Source of the DNA: Haliclystus octoradiatus
Taxonomy: Eukaryota; Cnidaria; Staurozoa; Stauromedusae; Haliclystidae
Direction of reading: 5' to 3'
Assembly (NCBI GenBank): GCA_916610825.1
Contig: OU744447.1
Location: 24,677,037 to 24,741,036, forward strand
Length of the DNA: 64,000 bases
Part shown: positions 12,270 to 25,200 of the stretch, piece after piece
Layout of the letters: the number at the start of each line of letters is the position of its first letter
Numbering within the stretch: the stretch's first letter is position 1
The notes under the pieces: generated by a model
What the model saw: only the letters and a program-made list of their open reading frames with translations
What the model was told of the DNA's origin: nothing
Databases searched by the model: none
Translations under genes and position numbers: made by a program

Positions 12270-12960
12270 AATCATCATCATCATCATCATCATTTATTCA
12301 GAACCTGATAAGCTACAGGAGCTTTTTTTCACAGGACTGATTGAAACAAATATAATATATATGTGTACATGTGTACACGATAAGTATAAAAGGTAAGGTT
12401 TATAGTTGGTATATAGATAATATTTACAATAAAGTCTATGGCTAAAAAAAGAAAATTTGTCACGATTTGCTATATTATATTGCCGGATTTTAAATTGTGC
12501 TGTTGAAAAACCCCTGTTTTCACTGTTTCTGTTTAAGAATGTTAGAGTGCTGTGCAGCTAAAACGCTTTGTAAAGTGAATTGCTCTTGATTTTGGAATGA
12601 AGTAAGGCTGAGGTCTTTGTAACCCAGTGTTTACTCTAGTTGAATTTATTTTGAGGAGCGGTTTTAGAGGTGAATCGAAATTAGCATTTATTGCTTTAAC
12701 AACAGTAAAAGAACTGAAGCTTCAGGTATTTGGAGAGCCATCCAAGGTCTTTTGTAACATCACTATTATGTGATCAAATTTCCTGCGTCCTGATATGATT
12801 TTCCCAGCCCAATTCAATAATCGCCTTCGCTGTTTTTGCTGTATTGGATAGTACGGCTGCAGGATGACCAAACAAGTAGAACATAGAGAGCAGGACTGAT
12901 AACTTTCGATGGCAATGATTACTTTTAGAATTTCAGGAGTTAGATCTTATATATAGATCA
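12270..12960 (-). mobile_element. possible degenerate LINE 3' region with (ATG)n tail
   Basis: On the minus strand a non-coding stretch ends GAATAAATG followed by an (ATG)n run (12271-12295 on plus), the same tail style as the LINE end at 3580-3680. No coding remnant is legible upstream, so the length is uncertain. Confidence 0.35.
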
Positions 12961-13189
12961 TTTTTTACATCTTTAAATTTATAATTTGAGGGATGAATTA
13001 ATTTTTCTTGCAAACTCGCAAAATTTGCCCATTATTTACAAGCGTAATCCATTACTGCACAAAACCGTTTCTATTAATCTACCACCAGTACAAAAAATCA
13101 AGGATTACATAATCAACAATTATTGGGGGGCTAAATCCCCCGGCTACGCCACACGAGGAATGTGTTTGTTCATATGGACATTCTAAAAC

Positions 13190-13515
13190 ACTATACGACC
13201 AATACTGCGACCAACACTTGACGCTGTTAAATATTCATTTATAAATAGGGTAATCCCTTGGTGGAACAATTTATCAAGTGAAGCTGTAGAATCAAACTCA
13301 GTTGACGCATTTAAAATCCAGTTGGAAAAATCATCCATTTTTGTATATATACCATTTTATTTTAGTTCATTTTATTTTTAACTTTTCTTCTTTTTAGTGG
13401 CTTCTCTTCTTTTTCTTTTTACGTAAGCGGAGGTGACAAGCTTCCCTGTATTTGCCTGTCACCATTGTTGACAAATAAACATACATACGTTCATAGTTGC
13501 ATACATACATATCGC
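13190..13515 (+). pseudogene. LINE 3' end with ORF2 C-terminal remnant
   Basis: The frame at about 13208-13339 reads RPTLDAVKYSFINRVIPWWN, then NLSSEAVESNSVDAFKIQ, the classic C-terminus of CR1/L2-like LINE ORF2 proteins. It is followed by a 3' UTR with a stem-loop (GGTGACAAG and CCTGTCACC arms, about 13431-13463) and a tail of AAATAAAC plus ATAC repeats. Everything upstream is missing or unreadable. Confidence 0.7.
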
Positions 13516-13759
13516 CCGTGCGATTCGAATGGACTATATTTTTCTAGGAATCCCCCCCATCAGAACAAGTATATTATCTATTGTGACAGCAATATTTGAG
13601 TGACATTGAAACTTATATTACTAACAATAGCAGCATTCCTCAAAATTGGAAATCTAGATAACTCTGTATATTACACAGTGTGTAATGTGTATGGTAAATC
13701 GGTGAAGATCTGTTTGTATGTTTCTGTAAATGTGTTTATGTCCCTCAATCAACAAGCAC

Positions 13760-14340
13760 CTGTGCTAAGTGCTCGCGGGCTATCAATACCAAAAGCGACA
13801 TGCAGATAGTACAGAAACGCATGTCGGTAATGAAGAAGTAAAAGAGGGCGGAGAAAATCATATGCTTCAACAACGAATTTCAAACAATCGTGCTGGATCA
13901 AATAAAACTACAAATTCTAGCCGCAGACACGCCTTAGATGAAGCTGGATCAAACAGTAACATTGGAGGAGACCAAGTCATATGACACTGCAGACGCTCAA
14001 ACGAAGATTTTCTGAAAGGGTGGATAATTATTCCGAATGTCAACTGTCAACTGTTCACCTTGGTTCGCAACCTCTTAGTAGTAGTAGTAGTAGTAGTATA
14101 GACAGTCACATTATAGGAATGTGCCGTCCCTCTTACGCCTTACATATTTGCTACACAAAGATCACCACAAATCACGGTCAGACATAGCTGACAAAGAAAC
14201 TTTTAAATTACACAATTCACGATACAAAACATTATGAAAAGATACTACTCTCCCATATCCCCGTCGAAGGCATCTCCTTCGGTTGCCAATGAAGGATGTC
14301 ACGCAACCTCATCCTATACGACAAACGATGAACGCAGCAA
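13760..14340 (+). other. coding-like sequence in shifting frames, possible gene relic
   Basis: Three short open stretches with polar, protein-like composition lie close together in different frames: about 13769-13984 (rich in Asn, Ser and Glu), 13981-14187 (with a Ser run from an AGT repeat at about 14080-14100), and 14234-14350. I found no splice sites that join them and no family match. It could be a frameshifted pseudogene or chance. Confidence 0.2.
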
Positions 14341-14529
14341 CACTAATTAATGTAAAAAGCCTCTTGTTCGCATTCATACAACCTTAGAAAACGGGTCAAT
14401 AATACCGAGGGACTATCAAGACCATTAATAAAGTCAACATTTTCTTTTGCTAAAACAACTCCAACTGCGAGTTCGGTTACAGTCATTTCATCCTGAACAA
14501 GAAGACAATGACAATGTTTCATCATCCAT

Positions 14530-17240
14530 CAACATATTTGCTTCAGAAGTATTTAATAAGATATAATAGTTATTATTATTAATGGCAAGTTTTTTCGAAC
14601 GTTTTCTTGATGCCTATTGGTTAATCGGACACCGACAATTAACAATTATCGAATACGGCTTAGGCGGATAACACGCGCCTCGGCCTGATAATTCTCAGTG
14701 TCGTGCTCAATCTCGTTCGATAATTGTTAAATATTCTACGGTGTGTATATTACAGTGTCATTGTAGCTGATTTCAAACTTGTTAGTCAATAATTCGATTC
14801 ACCATATGTAATATAGTTCCATTTGATGTCGTTTGTGAAGGACCACGTCAAGCGCTATAACTGACGCGACGAAGACTGTCCCCAAAGAAAACTTATACAT
14901 TTGATATACATATAGTGCATTTGAGCTATGATTTGAGTGACAATGCCATATATAGTAGCTGTAGTGTCATAGCAGGTGCGCAGACTTGAATGTTTCTAGA
15001 GGTAAATGTAGACTTTTCGTGTTAATGTACCACTCAAAATCGGGACCATTGACAGGGCCGTAAATTTCGGGAGAAGAGGGAGGCTGATACCCCCTCAAAA
15101 CAAAAAATTACAAAATCGTGAGGATCAAACAGTTGTTTCAGCCCCGGTTTCAGCTATTTCCCGGGGGTCACGGAGTCGCGAGGTCGACCGTTCAGTGCAT
15201 AAACCGTCATTACCATAAATGCCAATTCTGGGTGCATCGCGCATACGTTTATGCTGTGAATTTATGCACAAGCCAAGGTATATGATACATGCCATGGTAC
15301 ACCAAATAAGATGGCGACATAATAGTAAAGATTCGGTGTAAAACCGTTTTGATGTGCTCACGTGAAATGCAGACCGTTACGTGCAAACAATGCTGAATAA
15401 ATGCGTCCTGGTACAGCAGCAACACAAACATACAGTGATAACACCGCTGAATGATGGCATATTGTGAATTGAATTAAAGGGTGGTCAAACACCACTTGAC
15501 CTACACCTGGATACTATAACCTGTGATGCGACAAAACAGGGAAAAACTACTTACCGTCGCCAAGGGGACATAATGCTTGCATTGTTCTGTTGGTAACTAC
15601 TGTATTATTATGACATCCATATGTCTGTCTACGGAATTCTTAGAATTATAGGAAATGTACATAATTCTTTGACAACAATGTGATTAGGTTTGATGATTCA
15701 GCAATAACTGCCATGGAAACGAGCAAACAGTCGCGTGGCATTTTCTTTTTTTCTAATTGCATAACGACACGGAACATGACATAACGACAATACCAATGCT
15801 TACATACGTTCAATAGAATCGTTGTTTAGACTAGTTTACGCGGGAAATTTCAACGACACTGCCTGTACGATCTCTGCTGACAAAAATATTCTTTGAACAT
15901 CATGATGGAACCATATGCAGTATCAGATATCTGATAAAATATTTTCATAGAAATGCTGATTAAATATAAGTAGTTGAGGTAAACATGTAAAATAATAAAT
16001 TGTACTGGCTAAAATAAGCTAAAAATAATCACATTCAAATTTGATAAAAAGTTTTTACAAAATGTAGCTATATCTCATATTTCTTAGATTGATTCACATT
16101 TCATTCATCGCATATGATATGATTCGCTTACGAAAAAGGAAAACATGCAAAAGTTGTCAAGCGGTAGTAATATTTGCCAGGAAAAGACGTTTGTTGATAC
16201 TTGATCTGAGTTATTGACGTCATTGAGAGATATTGCGGAGTTTCATGAAAATAATATTGGATGGCAAAAGGTTGTATTTTAAAACACAATATTGATTATA
16301 TTTGATATGTATCTTTTTCTCAAATTGGAATTTACTCTTTAATTCAGCACAGTAATTATCACACGCGCGTATATACTGCTAATTCGCATAGTAAAATCAA
16401 CTTTCAGCTTGGTTCAACTTTCAATCATAGCATGACTATCATTAGTAACTAGAATTATCGTGACTATGTTTCAATGCATAAACGACTTCTAATAATCCCA
16501 TTGTTAAGAAATTGTGTGTTTTATTTGTCTATTTTTGAACTGGTATGGTATAGATAGCCAATATGGAATTTTAATTGAAGCTTGAACAAGCTTTGTGACA
16601 AAAATGTTACCCTATAAGGCAATTGAGATCGACAGGTAATATAACTTTATCATTTCATGAATAATGAGAATAGTAAAAACGAGGCTTGAAATTTGATTTC
16701 AAAGGATTTATCTTATAAGTGGAGTATAATTGTATGCATTTTTAAAGCGCATTTAATTCAGATGATTGTATGGCTATGCCATTTATAAGCCTTATAATTA
16801 CAAGGATATCTTTTATGAATTGTAATATTTTCCCCGTGAATTCCACAAAAGCGGAATTCAGTATTTCCCACGTTTGAAAATAGAAATTCTATCTAAACTT
16901 CCTTTAGAGGGCATGTGACGAACCACCCATTGTTGCTACTAGCAACGACACACAAAGAATCAAACTCTGTCATAGAAAATTTTAGTTGTGGGATTCCGGA
17001 GTTTTACAATAAATATAATGCACAGATATTTTATGTTCGAAGATAACGACAGTCATCCTTTTGTGGGCTAAGAGTGAATGAGAACAATATATTGCTTTGT
17101 TTGAAACATTTCTTTATTGTCCCTCATATAAACTTTAAAAACTCTGATATATATATTTACAAATACAGTATATTAATTCAACTTCATATTTATAAATACT
17201 ATTTAACTTAATATATAATTACGATAAATTTGTAAATCGA
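14530..17240. other. non-coding stretch
   Basis: No gene, RNA or transposon recognised. Short open frames around 15125-15431 are overlapping and lack any domain. Confidence 0.35.
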
Positions 17241-17264
17241 TTTGATTTATGTTGTTAAAATAAT

Positions 17265-17270
17265 TTTATT
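17265..17270 (-). terminator. poly(A) signal of the PH-domain gene
   Basis: AATAAA on the minus strand about 90 bp after the stop codon of the PH-domain gene. Confidence 0.55.
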
Positions 17271-17355
17271 TACAATATAATTTACTTTTCGTAAGCATCT
17301 CTTCTTGTGTGTATAAATAATATAAATATAAAATTCAATAATGCCAAGTTGAAAG

Positions 17356-18048
17356 TCACGTACAAATTGCAGTGTTAGACTGATAGCTAGGACTAGTTGG
17401 TATGTCCAAATGCTTTCCTTTCGTCTTTGTTGTATTATTATTATTGTTTGATCGTTGATATTTCTTTGAGTAAGCATCCATTAAATCATCAAAAGATGGT
17501 AACATTGATAAATTAAACATACTGTCCCTTGTTTTTGGTGGTGTTACAGGAAGTTTCCGTCGAAATAAAACAGGCGAAAGTGACCGTGTCTTATGAGAAC
17601 GAATACCTGCTTTAGTATTGACATCAGTTTGCTCGTCATTATCACTTGAACATGCACTTGAATCATTTGATTTCTGTGATAATCTTTTCTCTTCTGAACG
17701 AAGATAAACTTTTAATGATGCACAGTGCAATATATCGGCATACCATTGGTCGCGAATAGCCATTGAAGTCGAATAAAACTTCGAATTATTTATTCCAGAT
17801 GATATTTTTAAATAAAATTGATAGCTACCATCATCTTTTTCTTCTTCGCCAACGTATAATTTTAAATTTGATGTTGGATACATTTTTCGCGGTTTTTCTA
17901 AATCTTCGCAAGTGCTGGGTTTGTCTTTGTACACCAGTAGGTTATCTGTGTACAAAATCCAGTATTCTTCGCTTGTATTGTCATTCCCGAGTTTCTTCTG
18001 TTTGTAAACGCAACCTTCTCGAATTATTTCTTGGTTAATTTCCTCCAT
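17356..18048 (-). CDS. PH-domain protein, intronless, 230 aa
   Basis: The first ATG in the open frame is at 18048 (MEEINQEIIREG); the frame is open upstream but has no earlier ATG. Residues about 8-115 have a pleckstrin-homology pattern: a first strand EGCVYKQKK, then EEYWILYTDNLLVYKDK, then YQFYLKISSG, and a C-terminal helix with the diagnostic Trp (AIRDQWYADILHCASL). PH domains bind phosphoinositides or protein partners and recruit proteins to membranes; the ligand cannot be read here. The remaining half is Ser/Asn-rich and probably disordered, with basic segments (HKTRSLSPVLFRRKLPVTPP) and an Asn run. There is no second catalytic or adaptor domain. The lack of introns stands out beside its neighbours and could mean a retrocopy or simply a one-exon gene. 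Confidence 0.8.
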   Translation of the reverse strand: MEEINQEIIREGCVYKQKKLGNDNTSEEYWILYTDNLLVYKDKPSTCEDLEKPRKMYPTSNLKLYVGEEEKDDGSYQFYLKISSGINNSKFYSTSMAIRDQWYADILHCASLKVYLRSEEKRLSQKSNDSSACSSDNDEQTDVNTKAGIRSHKTRSLSPVLFRRKLPVTPPKTRDSMFNLSMLPSFDDLMDAYSKKYQRSNNNNNTTKTKGKHLDIPTSPSYQSNTAICT

Positions 18049-18129
18049 ATTATAATATTTCTCAACTTCAAATGAAATAACTCGTGTTGCACTGTTGGTC
18101 GTCGAGATTTGAACTGATTTCACATCAGA

Positions 18130-19740
18130 CTTTGCTCACTTTGAAAGACACATTCTACACAGGGAATCACCGTATTCTGATTGGTTTACAAAGAAGGGGA
18201 TGACCGAACAATGGCTACGTCATGGACGTAACGTTTATTTTTGTGTCGGTCGTCACTTTGACCTTTTCGTCAATCCATCTGCTTTCTCGAAAACTCGTGA
18301 TTTCCCTCTCGTTTTCTTTGAAATGCTGGTATTGTTGCCAGGTGCAACACATGTACTTAGTAACTGGAATAAACAATAATCCGCAGAAGCAGATATATAC
18401 ACGTGCAGCAGCTAGCGGGGATAATTCGCAACCTTCTACGTTAAGACCGTTAGAGCAATATTTAACCGGCACATGACAACATATTTTTGTGTGCTTAGTT
18501 CAATAGAGCGACAATTCTTCACGAAGATCAAAATGAACAAATTAGCATATTAGGTGAACTTGGAATGCTTTCCGATAGATAGACGTCATATTATGTCAAT
18601 TATGAGTCGACCGTGTGGGTCATTCGATCATTTACAGTATTGTACTTTTGAGCTTGTGCTGTGAAATTGGCCAATTGTGACATTTTTCATGCTGTGGGAA
18701 CGTTGTTTCGGAAGGGATTATGACATGATTATGTAGCAAATCCCCATCGTTAGAAGTTCCTTGAGTTGACGTGGTAAAACGACGTTTGCTGTAGAATTGT
18801 TCGTAATCTTAAATAAGGAACTTTACTTTAATATTGTGTAAATGCACTAACGGACACTGTGGGATTTCGCAGAAAGGTCTATGAACAGTTCCTGTTCCTG
18901 CTGTAATAGTAGAACAGCTGTTTCAACCTAACATAATATCTATCCTGCCCTGGAATAAATAAAGCAAAGTGTAAAATTGCTGATGCATTTAATTCAGTTC
19001 TTTTATCGCTATAGTATATACTGTTATATACAGGATGGATTTGTGTAGTATCGTATTTATCATGCTTTTGTTTCCCTCGGTTGTGAAACCAAAACCAAAC
19101 GAAACCGTGGAACCAAAATCATAATCGATAGGTCAAATCAAATACTGTGACATTAAAACAGCACTGTGTTGTCGTAGTTAACTTTGATATATCCAAATTA
19201 TTTATAGTTAAAATTCGAGATTAACTCCATTAGCAATTATTGATTTCAATTTAAAGCACAATTTACTGCCACGAATGCATTTCCAATTTGGGTCGCACAT
19301 ACACTAGCAAGTTTCACCCCCGCATTTTACTCAGTATTTTTGCTAGGCGATGAAGAGCAACGTACTATTCTTGATGATAATTCTGATTGATTACACTGTA
19401 ATGCATTTCTGTAGGTATTTACAGCAACACGTAGTTATTCATAATTATAATTGTTTTCGAGAAAGGAAGTTTTAATGATTGTTTATCATTTTCCTTTATA
19501 CAAAATTACTCGTTGTTGGAGGAGAAGAAATGGCATCTCTCGTTAAAGCGGGAGCATATAATAATACCCCCGCCCGCAAAATAAATGTTTTCAATTATAT
19601 GATTGTATATATTGTCTGATGGGTGATTAGATTTCAAATCAATACAGTCAAGTCAGCATTTAATTAATTATAAACAACACAGTCATCAAGGTATTTTTGA
19701 TTGGTTTGCTATTTGTGGTTTAGTTACACAATTACTAGTA
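18130..19740. other. upstream region of the PH gene and unassigned sequence
   Basis: The first 60 bp contain an inverted CCAAT (CTGATTGGTTTAC, about 18178) and could hold the PH gene promoter. The rest has only short overlapping open frames. Confidence 0.3.
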
Positions 19741-19743
19741 GAA

Positions 19744-19946
19744 CGGGTGGCACCAGAGGGAGGCAGGGGGATAAATTTTCTGTCGGGAAATGTTTTTAAA
19801 TATATTTCGTAAAAAACAATAGGAATTAGTTCCATTCCAATATTACAGACTCTTGCCAAATTGTTTCTATGTAACGTGGACATTTGGTATATCCCCCCGC
19901 CGTTGATGCCAGCCCCCTCGTCGGGGAAATCCTGGTGCCACCCCTG
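19744..19946. mobile_element. short hAT-like MITE, copy 1
   Basis: Ends read GGGTGGCACCAG and CTGGTGCCACCCCTG, an inverted pair. The interior matches the copy at 55541-55702 (shared TTTCGTAAAAAACAATAGG and TTGTTTCTATGT). No coding capacity and no clear target duplication. Confidence 0.65.
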
Positions 19947-19949
19947 GAA

Positions 19950-21370
19950 TTAAAGATATATAGTATATAGTAATATAAGTATAGTACTACTGTAGTAGAT
20001 GTGCGTTATACGGCTATATACTTATATTACATGGTTAGGTTAACTTCCAGCCAGATGCATACGATTGGTAGAAAACAAAATATTACCCTGGACTATAATG
20101 TATTTAATATTAAACGTATTGATTATGATTAAACGTATTAAATGATTCTTGAATTTATCAATTATATCTGATTAAACTATACAATATTATGTATGTATAT
20201 AAGAAACAACATTCAAAATTTGCAGGTCTTGATGAATAATTAGTGTTTAAAGCTTCACCGTTTTGTTTCTAATAATTAACTAATTCAGCACTATGTAATG
20301 ATTCTATAACTTCTTAATTTTAAAAGTTAATCAGATCCAAGAAGTATTCTCACATTCATCTGCATTTGAAATGTTCAATTGTTTTATCGAAACTCTGAAT
20401 AAAAAAGTGTTATCGTGAACGCCACATGCATACCCTGATAAAAGTTACATCTAAAACCTCACCGTCGCGGTACCCATCAATAATCCAGTCTTCGAAGCCA
20501 GCTTAAATTGCACACCCGCTAAGCCGAAAGACCTCTAGATCAAATGGTATATATTTCGGAAGTAGAACTACGTGCTTATCTATTGGTTCCCTATGGAGGA
20601 TTTTAGGAAGATATTTATTTGATGATAATCACGAGCTCTTGCACCCACATTCCAGCTCCGCCACCGCAATATCTATTTTAGGCTGTAAAAATGTTTTTCC
20701 CTTTTTATTTTTTAATTTTCACGAGAAATTGATTATTCGTATCAGTAAGTTTCTACTTATTAATTGTGTAATAAAAGTTAGCGATAAAATAGATAAAATT
20801 GATTATTCAACCATCAAGAAGCTGGGTAAATATAGATGTAAGAAGAGGCACAGTAGCAGCTAGCAACCTTTTATTATCAATATATGATGTCAGCACTGTT
20901 AGTTATTGCACTATATAATGCTTCATGGGTTAAAATAAAGCCCTAACTCTTATTTTAAGTTGAGTTCCAAAAGGGCAAGATTTGGCCGACAATCTTTGAT
21001 AAAAAATCAATATGTAACGTATTATATTCATAGGCTAGTATTTGTATGTAGGCCGGAATTTAGTCATTTCATAACTGTCTCATACGTAAGTTGTACAATT
21101 AAATAAAGTATTAAAGTTTGTAAACTACGTATAGGAGAACAGAACAGAATAATTTACGCTAATCAATTGGTAAGCCGTAAAACCATAAAGCCGTACAACC
21201 GCTGAGGATGTAGCCATATACCGTAACTGTCTATAGTACTACTATTTGCAGACTTCAAATCTACTATCTGTGTTAGTATCTGTGTTAGTAAGCTGGTAAA
21301 GTCCCATAGAAAAGGTAAACCAATCCTATATGGACACTTCCAATATCAGATAGTTATTGGGAATAGTGTA
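19950..21370. other. non-coding stretch
   Basis: AT-rich with short local palindromes (for example 19971-20032). No gene recognised. Confidence 0.35.
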
Positions 21371-21373
21371 CAC

Positions 21374-21555
21374 TTATTCACCATGGTATGCTGAACCAAT
21401 CAGAGTCAAACAATATTTTAAAATGTGCATCGGGACTAGCTCCAGGCTCTTTTCATATCTATGTGAGTTTTAACGATAAGAGCCTGGAATTAGTTCCGGT
21501 GCATATTTAAAAATATTTCTTGACTCCAGTTAGTTCGAAATATCATGGTGAATAA
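21374..21555. repeat. long imperfect inverted repeat, 77-nt arms
   Basis: Arms of about 77 nt (from TATTCACCATGG on the left to CCATGGTGAATA-like sequence on the right) pair at roughly three quarters of positions around a loop of about 25 nt. The innermost match is CCAGGCTCTT / AAGAGCCTGG. A transcript from either strand would form a long hairpin. No transposon-type target duplication is visible. Confidence 0.7.
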
Positions 21556-22251
21556 TTCTAGACCATTTTCAATAATTATCTGATATATAGTCAAAGTGTC
21601 CGTGTGATTGTCTGATTTTTTTAATGGGACTACAATACTACACATATTGTAGATTTGCAACGGCATTAAAGTGCATACAGTAGTAAATTTCTTAACAATA
21701 AAATTCTGTAATATATCATCATTCTGAATAACTTGAAAAAATAAAGATCTTACTAACATTAAAATCGATTAAAAACTTACCAGAGCCATTTTTAACTCAA
21801 TTGTAAAACACCATATATATAAGCATACAGAAAATTCAACTTCAAGCTATATGTTGTTGTGAATTAAGATTTCATCCAATTTCATCTACATATAAGTAGT
21901 ATATATATATATGTATATAAATAAACGTGCCATTTAGAATTATGTTTGCGCCTCCTTCACATGTCAAAATCAGGCTACCATAGTCTCACTTTCAATATAG
22001 CCTCATTTGAGAAATTAAGTAGAATATAAGGTGTGGTACATGCAACTACCCTCCTACTATTTAATATATTAAAGGCTTTCTGGTATCGTTTACATTTCTA
22101 CAAACAGCATGCGTCTAGATCAAGCTTTGTCCAATACATTGTCATTACATATTGCGTATTGTAGGTAGGCTAGGTCAATTACATAGTAATGCTAATTTAA
22201 TTCATGCTAACTGTAGATCTTTGTGGTTCCCATAAATAGTTAATCATGGCC

Positions 22252-25200
22252 TTACTTGATGTTTGGTTTCTTTTTCATTTGAATGATATGAATATCCTCA
22301 GATCGATACACTGGATCATGTAAAGTTATTGGAATCTCAGATACTTCAAATATTTCATTAACCATCTATACGAATATGAAAAAATATTATACAAATCAAT
22401 ACGTAAATAATAGTAGAGGTAGTCATATTCTCTAGCACATATTTAGCTAGCACATGTGCCAATAAAAATGTAGCTGATTCTATCTGATGAGAAGAATACA
22501 GTTAATCAATCAATTCAGCAACAACCGTGCACAGAGCGACGCCAATCCGACATGGTACAGTCGGGTTTATAAGGTTTCCTGATATCATCTATCTATTATC
22601 ATCCCATCTTTATTGGTAAATTTAATCAATAGATTATCCATCATTCGCAGTAGTTTCTATGGAAATTCCCTTTAGGATAGGCTGCATCAACCGTTTCTTA
22701 GGAGGCCAGAGGTTTTTTTTATGATCTATACGAACGAAGCACGAAGTTTCCAACTGTCGATCTACTCTATACTGATACGTGTGGGTTTGATTTGATTTGA
22801 TTCATTTGGGCGATTTGATTTGATTCGTCAGGACAAATCACGACGTCGTGAAGACTTGCTGAAGATGTCATTTGTTTCATGGGTGATTTCAAATCGACAC
22901 AAAGAGGATCTGCAAATGTATGCATTTTAGATGGTTTTGATTTGCGGGCATACGTGGTACAACTGATATTAAATTGGCTGAAATGGGAGTTTGCTTCAAG
23001 GCGATAGTGAAAGTCATTGTTGCATTGATTTAATTTGTCTCGGGGCTAGGAAGTGAAACTTGGAACAGTAGTACCTGAATGAGTAGGGGGCATTCCCAGA
23101 ATTCCGCTCCCTTTTAGGGGAAGGGTTATACAGATTACAGACAGAAACCATGTAGCAAAAAACATCCTAAAATCAACATACTGCCTGTAAACTTGCATTT
23201 TCAATTTGCACAGATATCTAATACCCTCAAAAAGAGCTAAACCTTCCAGGAATAGGTAATCGCATGCGTAGCCAAGACTAAGCTACAAGTTTTTCCGCTA
23301 TTAAATTAGTTGGTGTGGCTTCATTGCTTTCTTATTATAGGTCAGATGCTTCTCCTGGCGCAAAGCAAGCAGCTACCAGGGTATTTCTCTCAATGCTTTG
23401 TGGAATGTGGATAAATGCCTAAATTATAATGACCAGAGCTGTAATGAGCCTGCAGAGAAGTCCAGTATTAATGATTTAGTGTATAGAAAAGCAGTGTCGA
23501 GTATTGAAATCATATATACTTGTACAGCAATTCAATTTTTACTCACCTCAAAAAACTTTCTTTGCAAATGTGGTTTATTTCCTGTGGTTCTTTCCTCAAA
23601 GCAAAGTAATGTTGTTGTTGACAGTGAAGATAAATCCTTCAATGTCTTGACTAAAGGGCCCAGCGACTGAAACAAAGAATCTGAATTTCAATTACTTATC
23701 ACCCTACTCTACCAAAACAACATAGCAGAGCAGAGCAACACATCAATGCAACGTTTACTCCACATGCACTGCATCCACTAATTAGGATTGATGCTTATCT
23801 GTGACAATCCCCAAAGATTTCAAAGAAGCAACAATAACAATGCTTGTATTTCTTGACAAAGCTGAAATCTGTTGTCTGTCTTATACAATCCACTAACAAA
23901 TCTGCTGAACCAAATCAGACTTAATCTGTACTGAATTTTAACTGAAATTTATGGGAATTTTGAAATCCATTTTTATATACAAATATTGATGGCTTACAGC
24001 TGGTTTGCATGGAAGTATTATTACCATTTACCAAGTTGCAAACATTTATGGACCCTGAAATGAAGTTGATGACGTTCATGAACTTTACTGTCATCAGTGT
24101 CATACATCATTAACCTTCATAATTAAATAGCTTATATAAAGAGTTCATTATATTCACCTAAGTTGTTCACGAACTTTGCCAAAAAAGTTCACAAACTGAT
24201 GAACTGGTTTTCATAGGGAGGTTTTAAATGGTAATCAGACCACATATACTTTCAAGGACAGCCCACAAAGTGTCCACCAGCATATTTCCAAAATGTAAAT
24301 ATGAATTACAATATTCCTAAACAAAGTTTGAAAGTGCAAATGAATAGAAACGTCATAATAACTCATGTGGAAGCAGTTTATGAACAGTAAATGGCTGGAT
24401 TTCTGTTGATGAACAGTTCACTAACTCATTAACTCAAGTTCATTAATTAGAATTGTCAAAAATTTCCATTTAAAAATTGTTAATTGAATAGATGGTTTAG
24501 TTTATCAAAGCAATCAATGCCAACTACTTCATGTGAGATGGTTTCCTTGTCTTTTGGTCAAAGCTCAATCTCAATGGATTTATGGCCCGATAAATATTTC
24601 ATTTTCATTGAGCTAACTTTATTAAATTGATATAGCTTATAGCTATAAGGCTCTTCAGAGCTAGTGTTTCCTTTTCCTAGGGTGCGTGGGATCATTACAT
24701 TTAATCCAATAGAATTATCCCACGTCCTTTCCAGGATCAGGTATAAACAATGCAAAATAAGAAACTCACAGGGATTTACAAAGAAGTTTATTGGTACTGA
24801 TATTAATTAATATCAGTATTTGTTTAAAAAAAATATTTGTAATGTTCAAATTTTACTTGCTTTTGAAATCCAATTGAAAGTGTATAAAATTAATTTGAAA
24901 AAACTTCAACTTCAACAGCAAAATATATAACAGATCAGGCATTTCAGTACAGACTCACTGTCAGTTTGTAAACTTGGAAAACACATTTTGCAAATTGAGT
25001 TTGAGTCTGCGAGCAGATCAGGCATTTCAGTAGACTGCTACCAGGCTCACTGTCAGTTTGTAAACTTGGTAAACAAATTTTACAAATTGAGTTTGAGTCT
25101 GCGAGCAGATCAGGCATTTCAGTAAAGTGGCAATAAACTAACACCAGCATGTTCCGACAAAAGTTGAAATCCTGCAATTCTAGATTCCAGAAGGCGATAA

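Noticed and set aside
18215-18476. Opposed frames of about 85 aa on both strands
   Set aside because: Mutual shadows; neither resembles a known protein.
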